From NCBI GenBank assembly GCA_949775045.1, contig OX459095.1:21356811-21420810 (forward strand): DNA of 64,000 bases, in the 5' to 3' direction. This DNA comes from Metridium senile. Lineage: Eukaryota > Cnidaria > Anthozoa > Actiniaria > Metridiidae. Both the position numbers and the translations under genes were made by a program. The notes under the pieces are model-generated. The model was given only the letters and a program-made list of their open reading frames with translations. It did not search any database and was not told the DNA's origin. Shown one piece after another: positions 40,706-53,000 of this stretch (within the stretch, counting starts at the first letter, position 1; every line of letters starts with the position of its first letter).

Positions 40706-43526
40706 ATGGGTGAGTATAGTTTCTTTTCAATTAGTTTAGTGTTTTTTTAGTTGTATAAATCGAATTTTCAAATTCCCGGAATTTTATAGCCTGCGTGCAG
40801 TTTTTTAAAACTGATTTTTTTATTAAGATGATTAAATTAAATTGTGCAATAATCAAACCTTTGCACCTCGTTCGTCTCATAAATGCATAGAACTAATCTA
40901 TTTGACTAACGTTCAGTCGCCCAAAAAAAAGGACCTTACTTTTTGGCGAACATTTTGAGCGCAAAAAATCGCGTCTGCACAGCAGGCTTATTATAATGAT
41001 ATTAAATGATAATAACAATAACAGTATGTGTGTGCAATTCCGGACGGTTTTTAGATAAATTGCCATATCATTCGTTAAATGCATTGTTTAGGAAATATAT
41101 TTTCCTTGGAGATGAGGTAACATCTAATAAAGATTTATATAAAGTATTGGTCAATTTTAGCGATTTTTAAAATTTTTATGGATATTTTTGTAAAGTAGTT
41201 TGAGTGGTGCAATTCCGGACAGTTGTGTGCAAAGCCGGACACTATTAAAGTAGGTTCTGTTTAATCAATTCTTTTAAGTTATTTCCTAATTTTCGAATGC
41301 TTATGATAGATTTTCTATTTCCACAGTCAAATTTGAGATTGAAGCATAAATTTGTGTTAATTAAATCATGAATTACGTTGGTTGATTAATAGTTTGAGCA
41401 CTAAAGTATTTCACACATGAGTAATTGCATGCCGCTCGTGCGCTGGATTCTGCAAATGAATATAAATGTCCTATAAATGAATAGTGCATGGTGATTAAAC
41501 TATCCAAAAGATAACTTTTGTTTGCAAAATCAACCTGCAGCTGAATTGTATATTTTTAAGCGACATTTTAACCAACAATTCAAAGTTACGGGTGATTGCT
41601 AATCTTGTTTATTTTATCGTCCGGAATTGCACATACCTTAGTGGATTTTAGTAGTATTTCTAAAACCGTCTCCTACACTTATTTTAAACTTTTAAAAGCT
41701 CTTCTTTTCACACAAGATAAAACATTGTTTGCAAATGAAAACGTACTAAATATTTTGGCGTTATCATTTGAATCTGCAGAATAATCACCATTTTAAGTTT
41801 AACATGTAATTCGGAGCGCGTTAAAAACTGACTTATTGCGAATTTGCATATTCACATGCCATGACAAATCGCTCTTTTTCCTAGCTGAAAATATCTCGAT
41901 TGTCACAAAAACTTCTTACACAATAGGAAACATACAATTGTTTAATTCTATAATGTTGTTTTCATTTGTAAACAAATTCGATCTCTTTTTTAACGCTTAA
42001 ATGCCAAAGTGTCCGGATTTGCACACACATACTGAATATCACATCATTCTTAAAACGCGTAAAATCGCTGCTAATCAAAAACTGTGATGTTTTGCATATT
42101 AGATCTACCGCGCAGTTGTTAATTAAAGTTGACCGATTGAGCACTAGAAAAACTGTAGGAAGCCTCCTTAATTATATAGAAAAAGAGACAAATAAAGAAA
42201 AGTTTCAATATATGGAGCCTGATTGCAATTTTATATTCAATGTTGACGATAGGCATACCTAATTTCAGAACTCTCTCTTTTTTTAGATACAAAACACTGC
42301 ATGAAATATTGCGTTGCTTGTGCCTCAAATGAGCAGAGCTGCACCAACACCACATCCACACCTGGTATAACGATGCACCAGTTTCCATCAGACCCAACAG
42401 CAAGAGAAAAATGGATCAAGTTCGTACAAAAACATTGTCATGACTTTCGGGCTCAAGACGACTATGCCTCTCTGTGTTCTGCACATTTCAATGAGAGCTG
42501 CTACAGTGACCAACCGGCCGCTCAACCAGAAGGTATAAAAATGCACATCATTTTAAAGGAAGGATCTATTCCTACTATAGACGCAGTCACAAGAAAACGA
42601 CAAGTAAGTCAAGTTGAAACTCAGACTCCATCGATTATACATATTTTATTTAGACAGTTTGATCAGTGTGTTATATGGCTGGATATTGCACGTGTGAGAT
42701 ATCAGACGCTGTATTTTTTACAAAATGTAAATTAACAAGTAAATTATCCAGCCATATTACAAGTGATAAACGAGTACAAATATCGCTGGATATTTTTTTA
42801 TTCGATCCAGTCTTTAACTCCTGCAATATTTTTACTCGTCTATGCCAGCTGAGTTGATCGCCCTCCCTGAAAAGAATTATGGCCGGGTCACTATTTTTGG
42901 TTAGCAATTTTCGAGCATTTTCCAAGTGTACAAAATATACTTTTCTTGCTGATTGAAATATAATCCCACCATGAGTTCTACTAGTGAATCAGTTTATGAT
43001 CAATTTAAAGAAGGAAGAACTTGTGTTTCATGAAGAATAATGGGAAATTCTAATTCAAAATATGATGTTGAATCCTAAATTCTGACACTATGTTTATTTA
43101 CTATTATCAACTCAGCTGGTGACTATATAGCTATAGTCTATAGGATAATAATATTGCTTATATTGTTGTTGTATGTTTGTCAAATCTATAAAGCGAGAAC
43201 AAGTGTGATATTTCAAATTTATTTATGTAGTTAACTAGTACATTATATCCTAGACTACTAGATGCCCTAGCCTTAAACTAAGCCTTGTTTTTCTATATTT
43301 ATAGTCGAATCAAGAAGTTATGCCCGAAGTGAGCGAAAAGCGTCAAAAGATCACAACAAACAATGCTTATGTTGAGACATCTCACGAGGCCAGCTCATCT
43401 CTTGACACACCTTTAATCCTCGAAACAGAATTACCAATACCATCCCTGACCAAACTAGCAAAGATCCTTTAACAATACAGCCTTCAGAGTCGTTGAATGT
43501 AAAAGAAACACAAAGCATGGAGAAAC
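40706..43526 (+). CDS. THAP-domain protein exons (possibly the N-terminus of the sacsin-like gene)
   Basis: Exons 40706-40709 (ATG plus one base), 42287-42603 and 43305-43526. The phase-1 join gives MDTKHCMKYCVACAS, starting a THAP zinc finger of C2CH type: KYCVAC, then a FP-containing segment (HQFPSDPTAREKW), then LCSAHF. This DNA-binding module is typical of THAP proteins and P-element-type transposases. In the third exon the THAP frame runs 55 codons to a TAA at 43470-43472. A second frame, open from the upstream TGA near 43411 to the donor at 43527, reads DQTSKDPLTIQPSESLN and then VKETQSMEK. Only that second frame splices in phase to the sacsin exon at 44020. So either the THAP protein ends here at about 162 residues, or a one-base frameshift separates a THAP head from the sacsin body. 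Confidence 0.7.
41028..42026. repeat. Subterminal-type repeats GTGTGCAATTCCGGAC in THAP intron 1
   Basis: GTGTGTGCAATTCCGGAC (41028), GTGCAATTCCGGAC with GTGTGCAAAGCCGGACAC (about 41208-41240), and the complements GTCCGGAATTGCACA (about 41619) and GTCCGGATTTGCACACAC (about 42009) face each other across about 1 kb. This looks like the ends of a non-autonomous DNA transposon. No transposase frame is seen between them. Confidence 0.5.
42672..43126. repeat. Two adjacent inverted repeats in THAP intron 2
   Basis: TATGGCTGGATA (about 42674) faces TATCCAGCCATA (about 42756). TATGCCAGCTGAGTTGAT (about 42841) faces TCAACTCAGCTGG (about 43108). Probably small foldback relics; no coding content. Confidence 0.5.
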
Positions 43527-44019
43527 GTAAATATATTTTCTATTTAATATCATAATTTATAATTTTTTTTTTTAGTAAGAACGGAAAATGTTTATCATTA
43601 TAGTTTGTGATTTATTCAGCTCAAAAATGTCAGGTTTGGAATAAGATAGCTGAGGTTTTGCTGTTCTTTGACAATTTGTACATAACAACAGGGACGGCTT
43701 CCCTCGGTCCCAGTCAATAAGTGTTAAATATTTATTGTTGTGATAGTTAATTAATTCAGTAGCTTTAATTATACTTTTTCCAAATTTGGTTAATCTATTT
43801 GCACTTTGAGCCTTCGTTTTTAGTTTTATTAAATTGTTATTGTTATTTTAAATTATACATGTATTATATTTTTATTGTTACATTTGAATATGTGTGTGTA
43901 TATATATATAATATTATATATATAATACATGTAGGATTTAAAATAACAAAACTATATATTATGTATGTGTATAATGTATTAATGTGTAAATGTATATGTA
44001 AATGCATTTCATTTTGAAG

Positions 44020-47000
44020 GTGATGCTCTAGCCTTTGGTCTCATCCAGCCAACTCTTATACAACAAATAAAGAAGATTTTGGACGAGTATCCAGATGACG
44101 GACAAATACTCAAGGTATATGTACTCTATATTTACATAAATAATAAAATTATAAACATTGTTGAATTTACTGCAATATGTTATATATTATATTTTGAAAT
44201 TAATGTTCAAATCATAAAATATCTTGATGTTTTTCATATCAACCTTTTAATTGTATCCTTCCCTTTCTTACTTAAGTGGCTGTCTTGTATTCAAACCCGT
44301 AATTTGTTTTTGATTCTTCTAAAGAAGTTGCATGTCTTCCTTTTATAAACCTCTTTCTTTCAGCGTTGACTGTAAAATTGGATTTTCAAAATGGTTATAA
44401 TTGGACAATATATATATTGTCATATAAAATCCATATAAAATCCCTATTTTAGCCATTATAAAACTCCATGGCCCATGCATATAAAATGTTTGGTATGGGT
44501 TTCTTCCTTTTATTATCTTTCTTTGCATGTTGCTCATCCTTGCATTTGTCATCTGTTCACTTTGGATGCATGCATGAGCAATTTGTAAATAGAGGGATAA
44601 TTTAATAGAAACATTAATTGTTGCATGCTTTGTTTTGTAGGAACTCATACAAAATGCAGAAGATGCTGGAGCTAAAGAAGTTAAGTTTTTGATCGACCAT
44701 CATTCATACCCTACAGCAAGTTTACCTTCTCCTGAATTGGCCAAGTTTCAGGTAAAAACAAGTATATTTCATGGGTGGAATTATTGGCCTAGCGGTAAGA
44801 GCGCTGGCCTCTCACTGCTGTGGTCCAGGTTCGAGACCCGGCTCGGGCATGGATTATTCTCTCCTATGCCACGAGGGTTTTTCACCGCCGGGTTAACCGG
44901 TTTTCCTCCCTTTGTGTGCAAAATATTTCCGATTAGTAAGATATAACCTAAACACATTGACACATTACAATGAAGGATGCAATAGTTGTACTGTTCTGCT
45001 TCAGTGATATCTTAAAAAAAAATAGATGATGGATTATTAGTTTTGTTTCACGGATATATTGGGTGCACTCTATTGCTGATCAAAGTTCATGAAATAGCTT
45101 TATTCTTTGTTATTTAAGGGTCCTGCATTGTATGCTTACAACAATGCCAAGTTTACTGCAAACGACTGGCGAGGAGTGGGTATGCTATGTGACAGCATTA
45201 AAGTGAATGACCCTACAAAAGTTGGTCGATTTGGTCTTGGATTTAAGTCTGTATTTCATATGACAGGTGCGATACATATATTTATATAGAAATAAGGACC
45301 TATTTCAAAAATCGTTGTCGCAGCCGAAGCTTCAGTCAACACTCTGAAGCCTGCAAAGGATGTCGGTAATATGAACTGAATGCGTGATTTATTACGCGCT
45401 TTTTGAATAAATATTTGTTTCATCATCTATCACTGCAAAACTTGTTATGTTCATATACCACAAACACTTACAACCAAAATATGCTTTGAATAAATCGATA
45501 ACAAGGGTAAAAATACCAACATCCTTTGCAGGCTTCAGAGTGTGGACTGTAGCTTTGATTGCGACTACGATTTTTGAAATAGGTGTATACACCTAATTGC
45601 AAGAATGTTGCCACATGAAAAAAGAGCATAAGTATTCCGTAATGATTAAGGAATAACAAAAGAAAGAGTTATAAGGTTATGGTTTGGGTTAGTTTTAGTG
45701 ATGTTCTTTTGTCTTTTAATTAATTCCTTTTTCTCTAAATTACAAAAGTCAGGATAAAGTTGCTTGCAATATTTAGGTGTACAGCTATTTCAAAAACCGT
45801 AGAGTACTGAATACTGCATACTGAATAGTGCATTAAAAGACCGAAATGCATGTTGGGACACGTAATATAATAATACCTGGAGGCATAGATGGGTGTTTTC
45901 CAACCTAGCTCACATTTTGAAAGGGGGTGTGCTGTTAGAAGTCTAAAAACCCTGGTTATCCATCGGCACAGAATATTCGAATTTATTATATAGCAAAGAT
46001 ATAACGCACTATCTCATTGGTCAATAAGCGGGCCGTACTTTTTCCGTACGGACCGGAAAAGCAAAAAGTTTTTATTTTGTATATTTTACTAGTTCTTTCG
46101 CAATATTTTTGCCTTTTTATTTTCTTATTTGACGGATAATTTTTTTGATGACAATGAGAAAACTACGTTCGCATGAAAATACGGAGAAGAACAGGTCGTA
46201 ATATTATGTTTCCTATTTATTCTTTATTATAAATGTTTTTCCCTAAAATTGCTATATAATATATATCTTATTAACCTCGCTTGCTCGGGCCGTACTGGAA
46301 GTTATGGAACCTCGTCTTTTCACACTTTTTTTGGCCATCGCGCTACGCGCTCTGGCCGGCATAAGACAGTGGAAAAAAACTAGGTCCATAACTTCCCGTA
46401 CGGCCCTCGTGCTCGGTTAATAAGATATTAATATTAGAAATTTCGTATAGAATATATAGCCGAAAGGGGGGGGGGGGGGGGGGGGGATATGTAGGTATTT
46501 TATGTAGTTGTTCGTCTCTAATAGTTTTATGTTGTTTATTATTCAGATCTTCCAAGTGTAATTAGTGGCGATAGTTTGGGTATAATTGAACCTCATGAAA
46601 AGTACTTTAGTGATGATTATTTCAGACGATCAGGAAAGCGATGGAAACTAAATAACCCTGAAACATGTCAAGACCAGTTTACCCCGTATAAAAGAATCTT
46701 TGACTGCACAGAAGATGCTTTCCAGAAGGGTATCTACGAAGGAACATTGTTCCGTTTCCCATTTAGACAGCAACCGTCGAAGCTTTCAGATACTATTTAT
46801 GAAGAGAGCAAGATCCAAGGTTTGATAGAGAGCTTCAAGAGTGATGCACATTTGATTTTACTTTTCTTGATGAATCTTGAACGCATCGAGATTTACGAAA
46901 GGAAGGCTGATAGACAAGAGGCAGAGAAAATGTTTTCAGTGAGCATTTCAGAAGATTGTAAAGCCAGCGTACAAGCTGCGAGGCAACGTTTCAACTTGCA

Positions 47001-50000
47001 GATGAATGACAAGATCACTGGTGACATTAAAGAAACCTACACAGTAAACATCGAAACGTTTGATTGTAAATCAAACACAAGAAACAATTATTCCTTTGCC
47101 ATTACGCATTTTCTAAGTAGAGGTAACTTGTCTGCTGAAATGGAAGAGCTAAAAGAATCTCTTAGCTACATGCCGAGGGTTGGTGTAGCTTTTCCATTGA
47201 ATACAAGCACTTCAGGCAATAAAGACGACCCAAGAGACCCCAAAGGGCATGTGTTTTGTTTCCTTCCACTGCCTCTAGAAACAAAAAGTCTAACTGGTCT
47301 TCCTGTTCATGTCAATGGGTTCTTTGCACTGAGTCAGAATCGACGTTATCTAAAATGGCGTAGTACTGGCCAAAACAAAACTACAGATAAATCCCTACTT
47401 TGGAACGAGGGTCTATTGCGTGATGTGTTACCAAAAGCATATGCTGAGCTCATCCTTTATCTTATCGCTGAAAGGAAATCACCAGAAATCGTTTATGCTG
47501 CGTGGCCTGATCTTAACAAGATAGATGTGAAGTGGAAACTGACTGCTGAGAATGTATTTAGATTATTGCTGTGTGATAGCCAGGTTTTTTACACGGATGC
47601 AAATAGTGGAAGCTGGTGCAAGCTGAACGATGTCACTTTTGACTCGCTCACCGAGAACAGTGAGACAAGAAAAACTGTCATTGAACTTTTGAATAACCTT
47701 GGCCAGAAGATTGTGACAGTTCCTTCCAATTGTTTGGTCTGACGCAAGGAATAGACATACTAAAACGCTGAACTCAACTTTATTCGGCGTATTCCTTGTA
47801 CAAAACGTGTCAGAACAATAATTATTACAAAACAGCCCCACTAGGGGAGGGGTGGAACTATTGTTCAATGTTCATATCTCTGAGGGGCTCTGAGGGGCCT
47901 TCCATATCTGCTTGTACGGGCTCTAACATCTTCCCCACTTTGTCCCACTGGTTTTGGGACAACATCTAATGTATCTGTAGGTTTACAACTTTGAACAGGA
48001 CTAATACATGTTTCCCCACCGTTTGGAGAAAAGTCTCTTTTCTGTTGTTGCTGACACGAACTTGTTTCGACTTCTAACTTGTGTAAACGTTGCACTGGTC
48101 TGTTGAGAACACCTCGTTGTGTTCTGACGGTCGCTGTGCGAATAAGCTTGTCCTTTCCTGTATAAACCTTTTCAACTTTGGCTAGTGTCCAATTGACTCG
48201 AGACACATTGTCCTCTGAAATCATAACGATGTCTCCTACACGAATTGGGGTTTCCTCTTTAAACCACTTGTTTCTAACATTGAGCTGATGAAGATATTCT
48301 TTCTGCCAACGTCCCCAGTATTGATTCAGTAATCTAAGGAGGTACAAATATCTTCCAATAGCTTTATTACTCGAGTCCTTTTGGTAGTCTTCTAAGTCTT
48401 CTGGTATGCTTTGAAGAGGTCTTCCGATGGTGAGATGAGCTGGAGTAATGGGTACTGGGTCTCTTGGGTCATCGCTGACAGCAGTTAAAGGTCTAGAATT
48501 TACGACACTTTCTATCTTGATAAGCAACGTGTTCAACTCTGAGTAGGTAAGGAGGGCTTTACCAAGAATCTTCCGTAGTGGTTCTTTAACTGATCTGACC
48601 ATACGTTCCCACCAACCACCGCGCCAGGGGGATCGTTCCGTTATGAACTTCCACTTGATACCTCTGGCAGACATCTCTGCTTTGATGTTGTCTTGATCTA
48701 TCATGTCTGCTGGAAGTCTACATTCGACTTTAGTGCTATCGTACAATTTCTTGAGCTGTTTACTTGCAGACTTGAAAGTCTTTGCGTTGTCTGACCATAT
48801 CGTGCTACAAAGACCTCTACGACCTGTCATACGGGCGAATGCTTGAAGAAATTCATCTGTAGTTAAGCTAACGGTTAGTTCAAGGTGGATCATACGGGAT
48901 GACGCACAGGTGAAAATGCAAACATACGACTTCTTTGTGCTGGAGCCCTCTTTGATATAAAGAGGACCTGCAAAGTCAATACCAATGTGTGTAAACGGTA
49001 ATGATGGCGTGACTCTCTCCGCTGGTAAGGGTCCCATCTTCTGTGTACAGGCTTTGACTTTCTGCTTTTGGCATGTAACGCATCGTCTGATGATACGTTT
49101 AACTTCTCGTCTTCCTTGAGTGAGCCAGATCTTTTGTCTTAGAGATGACAACACTGCTTCTGGCCCAGCGTGCAATAAGTGCTTATGAGTGTCTAGTACA
49201 ATCCTCTCTACTACTGGGTGTCCATGTGGTAGTATCATAGGGTGCTTTACGTTTTCAGGGATCTCAGCAAATTGCAAACGTCCTCCTACTTTTATCAGTT
49301 GATCTTCTTTGTCGAAGTAGGGGTCTAACTTAAGTATGCGACTGTTGTTGGGAATAGTACTTCCAGTCTTTAACAAGGTGTATTCTGATTGATAAGTTTC
49401 CTGTTGAATCCATCTGATGCACTGTAACTCTGCCTTGTTAAGCTCATCGACTGTTGGCTCTGTCTGTGAGGGTTTGTTCTTTGTCTTGAATAGATGTGCT
49501 GCTCTTTGAACGTATGCTGTGACGCGCTTTACCTTCAACCATGAATCATAGCGAGTCATGTCAAGTGACGGTTTTGACACAACAGCTGCGTGGGTATGAA
49601 CTGCACGCCTTTCTTTATCACACTCTTCGGGCATCTGCTGGTTTATGTCTTTCAATCCTGGAGGGGGTGCTTCGGTACATAGACTTAACCACGAGGGGCC
49701 TTTCCACCATAGTTCACTTTTAGCCATCTCGGAACAGGAAATTCCACGTGTTAATAGATCTGCTGGGTTATCTTTAGTTGGGCAGTATTTCCAGCATTTA
49801 GGTTCACAGAGTTCCTGTATTTCTGCTACACGATTTGCTACGAATGGTTTCCACAATGCACTGTTACGCCTGATCCAATGAAGTGCAACCATACTGTCGG
49901 TGTAGCATACAATGTGATTTGAATCTACTGAAAGTGTTTCTGCGACATAGGTGACTAATCTTGCATTTACTAATGCGGCTAGTAGCTCCAGTCGAGGCAA

Positions 50001-53000
50001 TGACACTGTTTTTACTGGTGCTACTCTTGATTTAGACATTACAAGTTGTGTAGTGATGTGTCCACCTTCATCTGTGATACGAATGTACACTGCGGCTCCA
50101 TAAGCCTTAGGCGATGCGTCTCCAAATCCGTGAATTTCAACCTCAGAGTCCCTTCCGATTCCTTCTCCAAAGCAGCGTGCGATGGTGACGTCAGCTAACT
50201 TTGGCAACTCTGTTTGCCATGCGGACCATTCCTTTTGAATATCGTTTTCTAGTGGGTCGTCCCAATCTAGGCCTCTGCGCCAAAGTTCTTGGAATAGTAT
50301 CTTCACCCTAACAGTGAACGGAGTTATCAATCCTAACGGATCGAACACTCTAGCAGCGTGACTGAGCACAGTTCGTTTCGTAGGTGAAACACAAGACGCA
50401 AGTACTGCTTGCGGCGGAACAAATCTAAAGCAATCTGACTTTAGGTCCCATGAAACACCAAGTGCTTTCGTTGATTCAGCTTGCGTCGTGAGGTTGACGA
50501 TGGATGGTGATTCATTTTGTTCAGATTGAGTGCTGTCAATCACTTGTTGCGAATTACTGGCCCATTTTGTTAAGTTAAATCCTGCAGCCTTCATTATAGT
50601 GGTCAGTTCACGTTTCAGTTCTAGTGCAGATTCCTCCGTTTCTGCACCTGTCAAACAGTCATCAACATACATATTGTCTAAGAGCTCTCTTGCAGCTCTT
50701 GGAAATGTGTCAAGATAACCAGTAACGTGTGCATGGATTGTTGCGATTGCGAGAAATGGGCTACAATTAAGTCCAAAGGTCAGTCTCTTCATCCTGTAAA
50801 TGCGAGGTTCTTCATCTGAGTTCAAATCTCTCCACAGGTAACGGTGTACATCTTGATCTGACCTTGCGATTTTAATTTGCAGAAACATCTTTTCAACATC
50901 TGCAAGTAGGCCAATTTTGTGGGTACGAAAGCGTATGAGAACTGACGCTAGATTTGGTTGCAAGGCAGGACCGGGAAGAATGCAATCGTTGAGAGATACA
51001 TCTTGCCCGTCCTTCGCTGAGGCATCGAAGACAATTCTACATTTGGTTGTAGCTTTATCGTCACGAAATACTGCATGGTGTGGAAGGTATTTTATGTTCT
51101 TGCTTTCTTTCTCTTTGTCATGTACTTCTTCTGCAAATCCTCTTTCAACATACTGATTGATTGCATCTGAATAAGTTTTAGCTTTCACAGGATCACGATG
51201 CAGCTTCCTTTCAACTCCTTCTAGTCGTTTCAAAGCATGTTGATAGTTGTTTGTCAGATCTGCATGGTTTGGTTTCCATGGCAGTTGTACTTCGTAATTA
51301 GATCCATCAAATTTCAGTCCACGATTAAAGTCTTCAACTGCACATTGTTCTTCTTTTGATTGTCTCGGACATTCATCCTTTGCAATTCCAATTGCTTCTA
51401 GCTCCCAAAATCGTTTCAATGTTCGAGTGATTTCAGTGTTCTCAACAACAGCAAACATTGAAGTAGTACTTTTGCTTGCCCCTACTACAGGGCCTGTAAG
51501 TATCCATCCCAGGATTGACTCAACAGCTGTTGGTGAGTTAGGAGAGCTTCCCTTAATGCAATTTCCAGTTACAAAGCTGTAATAAAAGTCTGCACCGATC
51601 AATACATCCACTTCAACTGAGTCACGTGGGTATGAGTCTGCAAAGTTCAAGTTCCTTAGATGGATGTTGTCATGAAGATTCAGTTTTACTGGTCCAAGTT
51701 GATTGCAAATCTTTGGGATAGCAAGAGCCTCTATTGTAACAGCGATGTCAGGTGAATGGTTATTAACTTCAGAGAGAGAAAACTTCACACGTTGTAGTCT
51801 CTTTGTCTCACTTGTATTGCCGCCCAATGTTGTGACACTTATCGATTCTGTTGGACCTTTCAAGCCAACAGCTTCTGCGATGTTTTTGCGAATATATGAT
51901 CTCTGACTTCCAGAATCAAGTAGTACACGTGCTTGTATTGTCTGCCCATTTGCAGACAGCTCAGCAACTGCTGTAGGTAACAATGTTTCCATTGGTTTTT
52001 CAACGTTGGTTGAAGCAAATCCACTTAAGGTAGGGGTAGGTTGTTCGTGCAATAACTGATGATGATGTTTACCACAATTAGCCACTGAACATTTTGGTTG
52101 GCGACAAATCTTCGAATAATGTTTGTTATGAGACGGCTTTAAGCAATTAAAGCATAGTTTGTTTGATTTGACAATCTGCCATCTTTCACTTATGTTCCTT
52201 TTGCTCAGTTCCTTACATTCCGCTAGATCGTGGTTCGATTTACAAAGTGTACATACTGGATTTGTGTTGCAAACTACATGTAAGGTAGACGCTGTTGTTG
52301 TCCTTTCTTGCCTTGTATGAGTAGGTTTCTTCTCTGATCTTCCTCTAGTATTGTAGTTGACAGTTGCGTGTTGAATCTTCTCACTGTTTGGACTGGAAGT
52401 TGATTGATTCCTCTCACCTGCTTCCTTGGATACGAGTTGTCGGTTGAGAAACTTAAAAAACATGTCGAGGTCAATCTTTTCATCAGAAACATCTGCGAGT
52501 TCTAACTCCCATTTTTCTAAGAGTCGTGGCGGTAGCTTGGTTTCAAACATGGGCAACAAGATACATGCATGTGTCATTGGTTGTTCGCCTAGAGCCTCTA
52601 GAGCTCTTGTCCTGTTCTTTAAAGTATCATGTAATTCACGCAATGCATGTGCAGACATGCTTGTTGTAGGCTCCAAGTTGATTATTGATTTGATGAGTGA
52701 TGAAATAATAATACGTTTCCTACCATATCTGTGCTTCAGTGCTTCTACTGCTGGCAAGTAATTAGCGCCGGTGACTTCAAATCCTTCTACGGTTTGCAAC
52801 GCGCTACCTTTGAGAACTGATCGTAAATAAGTGAATTTCTGTATATCTGGCAAGTCATCATTCTTATGTACTGCAGCTTCAAATTGATCCCAGAAATTTT
52901 GGAACTTTAATAGATCTCCATTATACGTCGGTAATTCTATTTTAGGCAGTTTTAAGTTTTGGCGTGTGTCTTTAGACGATGACGACGTAATACTTTCGGC

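Noticed and set aside
42301..42735. A 144-residue THAP ORF taken without splicing
   Set aside because: A strong donor (CAA then GTAAGT) at 42604 and a phase-matched upstream exon show that the reading past 42603 is intron. The true start is most likely the ATG at 40706.
44776..44850. Functional tRNA gene
   Set aside because: A and B boxes are present, but the acceptor stem and anticodon arm do not close properly and a non-tRNA tail follows. A SINE-like origin fits better.
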